NCBI GenBank assembly: GCA_000719695.1
Contig: JOHN01000126.1
Coordinates: forward strand, 1 to 5,883
DNA from: Streptomyces sp. NRRL F-6131
GTDB taxonomy: Bacteria; Actinomycetota; Actinomycetes; Streptomycetales; Streptomycetaceae
DNA: 5,883 nt
Direction: 5' to 3'
The notes beneath the pieces are model-generated. The model made no database searches. It worked only from the letters and a program-made list of their open reading frames with translations, and was not told where the DNA came from. Numbering within the stretch: the stretch's first letter is position 1; each line of letters opens with the position of its first letter. Positions 1-5,186 of this stretch are shown piece by piece. The translations under genes and the position numbers were made by a program.

Positions 1-279
1 GGGCGGGGGAGCGGGCCGGGACGGGCCCGCGGGGGCGGCGTTCTTGACCGTGGTCAGGAAACCGCAGGTCAGAGTGTGGCACCGGCGCGCGGCCACGGTG
101 TTGCGGCCGTGTTGCGCCCCGTTTCGTTTGGATCAGGTGTCCACCGTGCCCCCTGGTACTCGTTCTGATCCGCTGTTACGTTCGGTCCCCGGCACCGACT
201 TGGCTGCCCACGCTCAAGCCTCGCCACACCTCGCGACGCTGAACTCTCACCACTCGCCGGACCTCACGGGGGGACCCTC
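1..279. promoter_or_regulatory. Non-coding leader region upstream of the substrate-binding lipoprotein gene
   Basis: No convincing gene lies here; the open frames crossing it are compositional shadows. Visible structure, in order: a GC hairpin at 11-30 (GCGGGCC, 6-nt loop, GGCCCGC), which could end an upstream transcript although no T-run follows; a 20-bp near-palindrome at 41-60; the half-site GGTCAG repeated at 52-57 and 67-72; GTGTTGCG repeated at 98-105 and 109-116, 11 bp apart; and GGATCAG (130-136) facing CTGATCC (165-171). TACGTT at 177-182 fits the TANNNT pattern of actinobacterial -10 boxes, but the sequence 17 bp upstream (TGGTAC) is a poor -35. If it is used, the mRNA leader is about 90 nt. 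A purine-rich GGGGGGA (268-274) five bases before the ATG serves as ribosome binding site. Confidence 0.35.
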
Positions 280-1986
280 ATGGACGCTTCCGCCACGCCA
301 GCGCGCCGACTCGGCCGCGCCGCCGCACTCGCTCTCGCCGTCGCCCTCGCGGCCACCGCGTGCAGCTCCGGCGGTGGGGGCTCGGCGGACACCGCGGTCA
401 AGAGCGAGGCTCCGGGGCAGGGGTCCATCGACATCAACCCCAAGTCGTCGGAGCAGATCCGCGACGGCGGCGAGGTCCGGTTCCCGCTCTACCAGTGGAT
501 CACCCAGTGGAACCCGTTCCAGGTGGACGGCCGGTACGGCGACGCGGTCGAGATCATGCGCGCCGTGGAGCCGAACCTCTTCACCACCGACGAGACCGGC
601 ACCTTCAAGCCGGTCGCCGACTACCTGGTGGACGCCAAGGTCACCTCGACCTCGCCGCAGGTGATCACCTACAAGCTGAACCCGAAGGCCAAGTGGTCGG
701 ACGGCAAGCCGCTCAGCTACCTCGACTTCAAGGCCGACTGGGAGGCGACCAACGGCAAGAAGGACGGCTACAACATCGCCGACTCGGCCGGCTACGAGCT
801 GATCTCCGCCGTCGAGCAGGGCGCCGACCCGGCCGAGGTCAAGGTGACCTTCTCCGAGCCGTACGCCGACTGGCAGAACCTGTTCCGTCCGCTGATCCCG
901 GCCGCCGGGATCGCCACCGCCGACGACTTCAACAAGTCCTGGGTGGAGAAGATCCCGATCACCGCGGGTCCGTTGAAGATCGGCACGGCCGACAAGACCG
1001 CGCAGACCCTCACGCTGGTCCCGGACCCGAACTGGTGGGGCGCCAAGCCCAAGGCGGAGCGCATCGTCTTCCGGGTGATGTCGCAGTCGGCGACCACCCA
1101 GGCCTTCCTCAACAACGAGATCGACTACGCCACGGCGGGCACCGCCACCGCGTACGGGCAGCTCAAGGACGCCAAGGACGCGGTGATCCGGTCGGCCAGC
1201 CCGTGGGACGAGGTGCACATCTCCTTCGGCGGCGGCGGCGCGCTGGCGGACGTGAAGGTGCGACAGGCGCTCGGCAAGGCCCTGGACCGCAACGCGCTGA
1301 TCAAGATCGCGAACAACGGCGTACCGGTGGAGTTCAAGCCGCTCGGCAACCACATCCTCATGCCCAACCAGACCGGCTACCAGGACAACTCCGGCGAGTG
1401 GGCCAAGTTCGACGCGGCCGCGGCGAAGAAGCTGCTGGACGAGGCGGGCTGGAAGGAGGCCGGCAGCGGTCAGCCGCGCACCAAGGACGGCCAGTCGCTG
1501 ACCCTGCACTGGGTGCTCAACGAGTCCACCCCGCAGGCCCAGGTCGACCTCGCCACCGCCGCCCAGGCGATGTGGCTGGCGGTCGGGGTCAAGGTGGAGG
1601 TCGACAAGGTCGCGGCCAACGACTTCTTCACCAAGTACGTCAACGTCGGCAAGTGGGACGTCGCCAGCTGGCGCAACACCGACTCGTTCCCGCTCTCCAG
1701 CAGCCTGACCAACTTCCGTCTGCCGCAGGGCGACAACGTCTTCGGCAACTACTCCAAGCTGGGCAGCGAGGAGATCGACGGGCTGCTGAAGAAGGCGGCC
1801 GGCACGATCGATCCGGTGGAGGCGGCGAAGCTCTACAACCAGGCGGACGCCAAGATCTGGGCGCTCGGCCACACCTTCGAGCTGTACCAGCGGCCGACCG
1901 TGGTGGCGTCCCGCAAGGGGCTCGCCAACTACGGCGCCTTCGGTCTGGCGAGCGTGGACTACACCAGGGTCGGCTGGGAGAAGTAG
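280..1986 (+). CDS. ABC transporter substrate-binding lipoprotein, family 5 (oligopeptide/dipeptide type)
   Basis: 568-residue extracytoplasmic solute-binding protein of the OppA/DppA class (SBP_bac_5). Members are lipid-anchored outside the membrane and hand ligands, usually short peptides, to an ABC permease. The signal peptide has a basic n-region (RRLGR), an Ala/Leu core, and an ATAC lipobox with the lipidated Cys at residue 28, followed by a Ser/Gly linker. Family hallmarks: YKLNPKAKWSDGKPLSYLDF (131-150), PDPNWWGAKPKAERIVFRV (248-266), DVKVRQALGKALDRNALI (324-341) and AKKLLDEAGWKE (381-392). The length is normal for the family and the frame is unbroken. The ATG at 280 places the signal peptide correctly and has a purine-rich stretch five bases upstream. 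No permease or ATPase gene follows within the window, so it is either an orphan binding protein or separated from its transporter. The ligand cannot be read from the sequence; peptides are likeliest, but other family-5 ligands are possible. Confidence 0.93.
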   Translation: MDASATPARRLGRAAALALAVALAATACSSGGGGSADTAVKSEAPGQGSIDINPKSSEQIRDGGEVRFPLYQWITQWNPFQVDGRYGDAVEIMRAVEPNLFTTDETGTFKPVADYLVDAKVTSTSPQVITYKLNPKAKWSDGKPLSYLDFKADWEATNGKKDGYNIADSAGYELISAVEQGADPAEVKVTFSEPYADWQNLFRPLIPAAGIATADDFNKSWVEKIPITAGPLKIGTADKTAQTLTLVPDPNWWGAKPKAERIVFRVMSQSATTQAFLNNEIDYATAGTATAYGQLKDAKDAVIRSASPWDEVHISFGGGGALADVKVRQALGKALDRNALIKIANNGVPVEFKPLGNHILMPNQTGYQDNSGEWAKFDAAAAKKLLDEAGWKEAGSGQPRTKDGQSLTLHWVLNESTPQAQVDLATAAQAMWLAVGVKVEVDKVAANDFFTKYVNVGKWDVASWRNTDSFPLSSSLTNFRLPQGDNVFGNYSKLGSEEIDGLLKKAAGTIDPVEAAKLYNQADAKIWALGHTFELYQRPTVVASRKGLANYGAFGLASVDYTRVGWEK

Positions 1987-2170
1987 CGGCCGGCGGAGCC
2001 GGGGCGGCGACCACCGTCGGCGGGGCGGGCGCACGACAGGCGCTGGCGAGCAGCGCGGTGATCACGAGGCCGGTGGTGTGGACACGGGGGTGCCGGCGAT
2101 GCCGCCCCCGCTGTCCTGCCACCCGCCTTGACCTTCCGCGTTGCCCGCAGGCCGCCCATGTCGTGGGGTC

Positions 2171-2205
2171 CGTCCCCGGACCCCGTTCGCTCCGAACCGG
2201 GGACG
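2171..2205 (+). terminator. Bulged hairpin, candidate transcription terminator
   Basis: CGTCCCCGG (2171-2179) pairs perfectly with CCGGGGACG (2197-2205). Inside this, TTCG (2186-2189) pairs with CGAA (2193-2196) around a CTC loop, leaving a six-base bulge on the left side. That gives 13 base pairs in all, the most stable structure in this gap. There is no T-run after it, but many actinobacterial terminators lack one. It lies about 185 bases past the lipoprotein stop, so it may end that transcript, or alternatively act as a leader structure for ltrA. Confidence 0.4.
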
Positions 2206-2293
2206 AATCTAGCGGGGCCGTCCGGGCCGTCGCGCCCTACCGCGCGGGGCACGCCCGGAAACCCGCCGTGCTGTCACCCGGTTCGCGCACCCC

Positions 2294-2315
2294 GGCGTCA
2301 ACTGTCGCTGACGCC
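2294..2315. promoter_or_regulatory. Perfect 7-bp inverted repeat upstream of ltrA, candidate operator
   Basis: GGCGTCA (2294-2300) and TGACGCC (2309-2315) form a perfect dyad around an 8-base centre. The arms are 15 bp apart centre to centre, near one and a half helical turns. The dyad lies about 140 bases before the ltrA start. It could be a binding site for a dimeric regulator or a small RNA hairpin; the sequence alone does not decide. Confidence 0.25.
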
Positions 2316-2442
2316 AGGGCACATCGGGCCGCACCGGGACGACCGGAGCACCCCGCCGACCGCGCCGGACGGGGCGACGGTGCGTGCGCGACGCCCGGTG
2401 CGCTGCCAGGATGCGGCGGGTACAGCCCCCCGTCCGGAGCCC

Positions 2443-2446
2443 GGAG
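2443..2446 (+). promoter_or_regulatory. Ribosome binding site fixing the ltrA start
   Basis: GGAG ends 8 bases before the ATG at 2455, ideal Shine-Dalgarno spacing. This favours that ATG over the in-frame TTG 327 bases upstream and matches where the protein begins to look like its family. Confidence 0.7.
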
Positions 2447-2454
2447 ACCCGTCG

Positions 2455-3660
2455 ATGAGCAGCGAATCCGCCGCAGCCCCCCACCCGCACCACGCGGGTC
2501 CGCACCACGTCGATCCGCGCCCGGTGCGCCGGATGGTCCCGCGCAGCCGGGACGAGCCGCACCGGGTCGCCACCCCGCTGGAACTCTTCTTCGACCTCTG
2601 CTTCGTGGTCGCCGTCGGCCAGGCCGGCCGGGAGCTGGCCCACGACCTCGCGGAAGGCCACTGGGGGGACGGCCTGACCGGCTACCTCTTCGCCTTCTTC
2701 GCCATCTGGTGGGCCTGGATGAACTTCACCTGGTTCGCCTCCGCCTACGACTGCGACGACGTCCCGTACCGGGTCACCACCCTGGTCCAGATCGCCGGTG
2801 TGCTCATCCTCGCGGCCGGGGTGCCGCGGCTCTTCGCCGACCAGGACATCGTGCTGTCGGTGGTGGGCTACGTGGTGATGCGGCTGGCCATGGTCACCCA
2901 GTGGCTGCGCGCGGCGGCCTCCGAGGAGGGGCAGGCGCGCGGGGTGGCGCTGCGGTACGCGGCCGGGATCACGCTCTGCCAGATCGGCTGGGGCGTGGTG
3001 CTGGTGCTCCCGCACGACGTCCGGACGGCGGTCATCCCGATCGGCATCCTGGCCGAGCTGTCCGTGCCGGTGGTCGCCGAGCTGCGGATGCAGACCACCT
3101 GGCACCCGCACCACATCGCCGAACGGTACGGCCTGTTCACGCTGATCGTGCTCGGCGAGACGGTGGCGGCGGCGACCGTGGCGGTGCAGTCCGCCGTGGA
3201 CGAGCACGAGGGGCTGGCCCGGCTGCTGCCGGTCGCGGCCGGCGGCCTGCTGATCTGCTTCTCGGCCTGGTGGATCTACTTCGCCCGGCCGGTCCACGAC
3301 CACCTGCGCTCCAACCGGCAGGCCTTCCTCTGGGGGTACGGCCACTACCTGGTGTTCGGCTCGGCGGCGGCGATCGGCTCCGGGCTGGAGGTGGCGGTCG
3401 AATCGGCCGTGCACAAGGCGCACGTGTCCGAGACGGCCGCCACCGCGACGGTGACCGTGCCGACCGCGCTCTACCTGCTCACCGTCTGGGCGCTGCACGC
3501 CCGGCACGTGAAGACCGGCGCCGCTCAGGTGCTGCTGCCGGCGGCCTCGGTGGCGGTGCTCGCCTGCACCGCGGCGGGCGACTCCGGGGTCCTGGCCGCG
3601 GGCCTGGTGACGGCGGCCACGGTCGCGGTCGGGGTGGTGCTGCACGCCAGGGAGCGCTGA
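2455..3660 (+). CDS. ltrA: LtrA family (low temperature requirement protein A) membrane protein
   Basis: 401-residue polytopic membrane protein of the LtrA family, named for a Listeria monocytogenes locus needed for growth in the cold; the biochemical function of the family is not established. Residues 1-35 are hydrophilic, with His clusters (HPHH, PHH). The diagnostic TPLELFFDLCFVVAV segment follows (40-54), then a series of hydrophobic segments at about 75-95, 107-125, 132-150, 168-186, 190-209, 225-245, 256-277, 291-310, 332-350, 358-375 and 378-397. Conserved stretches are WHPHHIAERYGLFTLIVLGE (216-235) and FLWGYGHYLVFGSAAAIGSG (291-310). Length is normal and the frame intact. The ATG at 2455 is chosen because GGAG sits 8 bases upstream and the sequence before it has no family character. 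Its last 136 bases overlap the 3' end of the convergent LysR gene. No operon partner is evident, and a physiological role here cannot be inferred. Confidence 0.9.
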   Translation: MSSESAAAPHPHHAGPHHVDPRPVRRMVPRSRDEPHRVATPLELFFDLCFVVAVGQAGRELAHDLAEGHWGDGLTGYLFAFFAIWWAWMNFTWFASAYDCDDVPYRVTTLVQIAGVLILAAGVPRLFADQDIVLSVVGYVVMRLAMVTQWLRAAASEEGQARGVALRYAAGITLCQIGWGVVLVLPHDVRTAVIPIGILAELSVPVVAELRMQTTWHPHHIAERYGLFTLIVLGETVAAATVAVQSAVDEHEGLARLLPVAAGGLLICFSAWWIYFARPVHDHLRSNRQAFLWGYGHYLVFGSAAAIGSGLEVAVESAVHKAHVSETAATATVTVPTALYLLTVWALHARHVKTGAAQVLLPAASVAVLACTAAGDSGVLAAGLVTAATVAVGVVLHARER

Positions 3661-4868
3661 GCGAGCCCGGCCGGACGGCGCTGCGGCGGGGCCGGCGAGG
3701 GGGACGGCTCCCGCGGCTGCCCGTCGCGGGGGTGCTCCTCGGCCGGGCCGGCCGGGCCCGGCGTTCCGTGCGGTCCGTGCGCGCCGTTCGGTCGGTGCGG
3801 GCCGTGCCCGCCGTTCGGGCCGTGCGGTCCGTGTGCGCCGTTCGGTCCGAACGGGCCGTTCGCGCGGACCGGGTCGGGCGACGGCGACGGGGGGCCCAGC
3901 AGGCCGCGGAGGATCTCGTCGTGCCCGGCCAGCCAGGCCCGGTACGCCGGGCTGGCCTGGGCGAGGTCCAGGTAGGCCGCCCGCAGTTCCTCGTACAGTG
4001 CCTCGCGGGCCGGCGGGCCGAGCGCGCGCGGCCGCCAGACCAGCAGGAGCCGTACGGTCAGCGGGTCGCCGTGCAGCCGCCGCACGACGGTGCCCGGTCC
4101 GGGCAGGGAGGTCGGCTGGCAGGGGCGGACCGCCTCGCCGGAGGCGACCAGTTCGGCGGCGGTGGCGTTGTCCCGGACCTGGACCACCCGCGGGTTGAGC
4201 CCGGCGGCCCGGAACACCAGGCGCATCGCGGCGTACTCGTGGTCGGCGGTCGGGTCCACCATCCAGGTGTCCTCGGCGAGTTCGGCCAGCCGGACCACCG
4301 GTCGGGCGGCCGCCGGGTGGCCGGTCGCGAGCGCGACGAACTGCGGCTCGCGGGCGAGCAGCACCCGGTGCTCGGCGTCCGGCGGCAGGCGCAGGGGGAA
4401 GCCCTCGCTCTCGTGCACGAAGGCGACGTCCAGCTGGTCGGAGGCGATCATCCGGAGCAGGGCGTTGGCCGAGATGTCGATCTGGATCGTGGTGTCGGTC
4501 TCCGGCAGCCGCTCGTGCACCCGGCGCAGCCACGCGGCCACCGCCCGGCTGCCGACGCTGCCGATGCGCAGCCGGCGGGCCCGCTCGCCGCCGGCGGCCT
4601 CCCGGGCCTCCTGGCGCGCGGCGGCGACCAGCGCGGCCATCTCGGCGATCACCGGCCTGGCCCTGGACAGCACCGAGTGGCCGAGCGCGGTGGGCCGGCT
4701 ACCGGTCTGCTCCCGGGCGAACAGCGTCCCGCCGACGGCCCGTTCGATGCGGTGCAGCTGGGTGGTGAGCGACGGCTGGGTCATCCCGAGCTGCAGCGCG
4801 GCCTTGCGGAGGCTTCCGGTGTCGGCGATCGCGCACAGCACCCTCAGGTGTCTCACGTCGAGCTCCAC
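3525..4868 (-). CDS. snpR: LysR-family activator of snapalysin (SnpR/MprR type) with a long C-terminal extension
   Basis: 447-residue LysR-type regulator. The winged helix-turn-helix is residues 1-60: HLRVLCAIADTGSLRKAALQ, then the recognition helix region MTQPSLTTQLHRIER and the wing GSRPTALG. The effector domain runs from about 98 to 300 (RLRIGSVGSRAVAAWLRR; DQLDVAFVHE; PQFVALATGHPAAARPVVRL). It is divergent from the snapalysin gene, the known streptomycete arrangement in which this regulator activates the protease. The GTG at 4868 is chosen because family members begin at this VELDVRHL stretch. There is no Shine-Dalgarno, but a TANNNT hexamer lies 7 bases upstream, suggesting a leaderless mRNA. 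Odd features: LysR proteins are usually about 300 residues, and the recognisable homology stops near 316. The rest is Pro/Gly/His-rich, with three 9-residue repeats (341-367), and the last ~45 residues are antisense to ltrA. The core identity is secure; the tail may be a product of stop-codon loss. Confidence 0.88.
   Translation of the reverse strand: MELDVRHLRVLCAIADTGSLRKAALQLGMTQPSLTTQLHRIERAVGGTLFAREQTGSRPTALGHSVLSRARPVIAEMAALVAAARQEAREAAGGERARRLRIGSVGSRAVAAWLRRVHERLPETDTTIQIDISANALLRMIASDQLDVAFVHESEGFPLRLPPDAEHRVLLAREPQFVALATGHPAAARPVVRLAELAEDTWMVDPTADHEYAAMRLVFRAAGLNPRVVQVRDNATAAELVASGEAVRPCQPTSLPGPGTVVRRLHGDPLTVRLLLVWRPRALGPPAREALYEELRAAYLDLAQASPAYRAWLAGHDEILRGLLGPPSPSPDPVRANGPFGPNGAHGPHGPNGGHGPHRPNGAHGPHGTPGPAGPAEEHPRDGQPREPSPSPAPPQRRPAGLAQRSLACSTTPTATVAAVTRPAARTPESPAAVQASTATEAAGSST
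3742..3762. terminator. Perfect GC hairpin between the convergent genes, candidate terminator
   Basis: GCCGGGCC (3742-3749) and GGCCCGGC (3755-3762) form a perfect 8-bp stem with a 5-base loop, about 80 bases after the ltrA stop. There is no T-run on either side. Its position fits a terminator for ltrA and, read the other way, for the regulator gene if its transcript once ended before the tail. It lies inside the extended regulator frame (Gly/Pro/Ala codons), so part of the symmetry could come from composition alone. Confidence 0.35.
3768..3848 (-). repeat. 27-bp tandem repeat, three copies, coding for 9-residue units in the regulator tail
   Basis: Three contiguous 27-bp units at 3768-3794, 3795-3821 and 3822-3848, all beginning GTGCGG on the plus strand. 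On the minus strand they encode GPNGAHGPH, GPNGGHGPH and RPNGAHGPH (regulator residues 341-367). A related flank (ANGPF) precedes the array. The units differ by a few substitutions and no indels, and the period is a multiple of three, so the reading frame is kept. Confidence 0.9.
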
Positions 4869-4875
4869 ACGGGGG

Positions 4876-4881
4876 AGCGTA
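4876..4881 (-). promoter_or_regulatory. Candidate -10 box for a leaderless regulator transcript
   Basis: On the minus strand TACGCT (matching TANNNT) ends 7 bases before the GTG start at 4868, the spacing expected when transcription begins at the start codon itself. The absence of a Shine-Dalgarno before this GTG agrees with that. The -35 region at 17 bp spacing reads TGGCGT, a poor match, so the promoter may be weak or regulator-assisted. Confidence 0.35.
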
Positions 4882-4953
4882 ACGGCCAAAACGGAATGAC
4901 GCCAGGGACATGACAGGCTGTCGGGTCGGCAGGGGCGCCCGGCGTCGGCCTCC

Positions 4954-4975
4954 CGCCGGCTCTCCGCCGGCTCTC
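4954..4975. repeat. 11-bp perfect tandem duplication
   Basis: CGCCGGCTCTC occurs twice in direct succession (4954-4964, 4965-4975). The period is close to one helical turn, so both copies present the same DNA face. It lies in the divergent control region and may be a paired protein site or a simple slippage product. Confidence 0.85.
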
Positions 4976-5044
4976 CGGGCGGATCTTCGAGACCCTCGCG
5001 GAGATCGTCGAGGAGATCCCCGGGCGGTCCTCCGGACGCCGCGG

Positions 5045-5074
5045 GTGATTGGTTCGGGCTATCGCCGGTTGACA
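5045..5074 (+). promoter_or_regulatory. Candidate LysR operator (T-N11-A) with adjacent -35-like hexamer for snpA
   Basis: GTGAT (5045-5049) and ATCGC (5061-5065) form a dyad around 11 bases, with the T-N11-A spacing typical of LysR-family binding sites; four of the five base pairs of the arms are symmetric. A TTGACA hexamer follows at 5069-5074. The order (regulator site, then -35) fits an activator that recruits polymerase to snpA. The -10 position is only GC-rich sequence, so the exact start point is uncertain, and short dyads of this kind also arise by chance. Confidence 0.35.
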
Positions 5075-5175
5075 TCATCCGCCGGGCCGCCGGCCTGGCC
5101 GAAGCTCTGGGGGCAGCAAGCATTCATCCGATGCCCGCGGTCCGGCCCCCACCGTCCGCGGCGCACACCCGAATC

Positions 5176-5179
5176 GGAG
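5176..5179 (+). promoter_or_regulatory. Ribosome binding site of snpA
   Basis: GGAG ends 7 bases before the ATG at 5187. It supports this start, which also gives a complete signal peptide with MNRMPR as a positively charged n-region. Confidence 0.7.
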
Positions 5180-5186
5180 CCCCCAC

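Larger units (their letters stand above)
1987..2454. other. Intergenic gap between the lipoprotein gene and ltrA
   Basis: 468 bases without a supportable gene. The ltrA frame is open upstream to a TTG at 2128, but the extra 109 residues are Pro/Arg/Ser-rich with no domain character and no ribosome site at that TTG, so I treat them as non-coding. Just after the lipoprotein stop is a small CCGGC-GGA-GCCGG stem (1990-2002). The main structures are the bulged hairpin at 2171-2205 and the perfect dyad at 2294-2315, listed separately. I could not find a promoter for ltrA with both -35 and -10 elements; CAGGAT (2407-2412) is the nearest -10-like hexamer and is weak. Confidence 0.5.
4869..5186. promoter_or_regulatory. 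Divergent control region between snpR and snpA
   Basis: 318 bases that must hold both promoters and the LysR binding sites. From the regulator side: ATGAC repeated at 4896-4900 and 4910-4914; an 11-bp palindrome GACAG-G-CTGTC (4912-4922); an 11-bp perfect tandem duplication (4954-4975); an imperfect dyad at 4981-5019; a T-N11-A dyad (5045-5065); a TTGACA hexamer (5069-5074); a hairpin (5081-5099, eight pairs including one G-U); and GCAT-N7-ATGC (5120-5134). No good -10 lies 16-18 bp after TTGACA, as can happen at activator-dependent promoters. I see no small gene here. Confidence 0.6.

Noticed and set aside
1990..2002. CCGGC-GGA-GCCGG as terminator directly after the lipoprotein stop
   Set aside because: Only a 5-bp stem with no T-run; such short GC stems are expected by chance in this composition, so it is noted but not annotated on its own.
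247..2034. 595-codon minus-strand frame opposite the lipoprotein gene
   Set aside because: The plus-strand product has a signal peptide, lipobox and family motifs; the minus frame is a mirror open frame of Val/Leu/Arg/Gly without recognisable domains.
2128..2454. Extended TTG start for the ltrA protein
   Set aside because: The added 109 residues are Pro/Arg/Ser-rich with no family similarity, and a good ribosome site sits before the ATG at 2455.
3768..3848. CRISPR array interpretation of the 27-bp repeat
   Set aside because: The units are directly contiguous with no spacers, lie within a coding frame and preserve the codon phase.
2209..4533. Long minus-strand frame of 774 codons opposite ltrA and the regulator
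   Set aside because: Its composition is Arg/Pro/Gly-rich and it overlaps the well-supported ltrA and snpR genes; a shadow frame.
360..4913. Very long plus-strand open frame of 1517 codons
   Set aside because: It crosses three real genes out of frame, is dominated by Arg/Gly/Ala/Pro as expected of an off-frame in G+C-rich DNA, and has no domain character.
4869..5123. Upstream in-frame extension of the LysR gene to 5123
   Set aside because: LysR proteins begin a few residues before the HTH; the extra 85 residues cover the control region and lack any motif. The GTG at 4868 is the right place.
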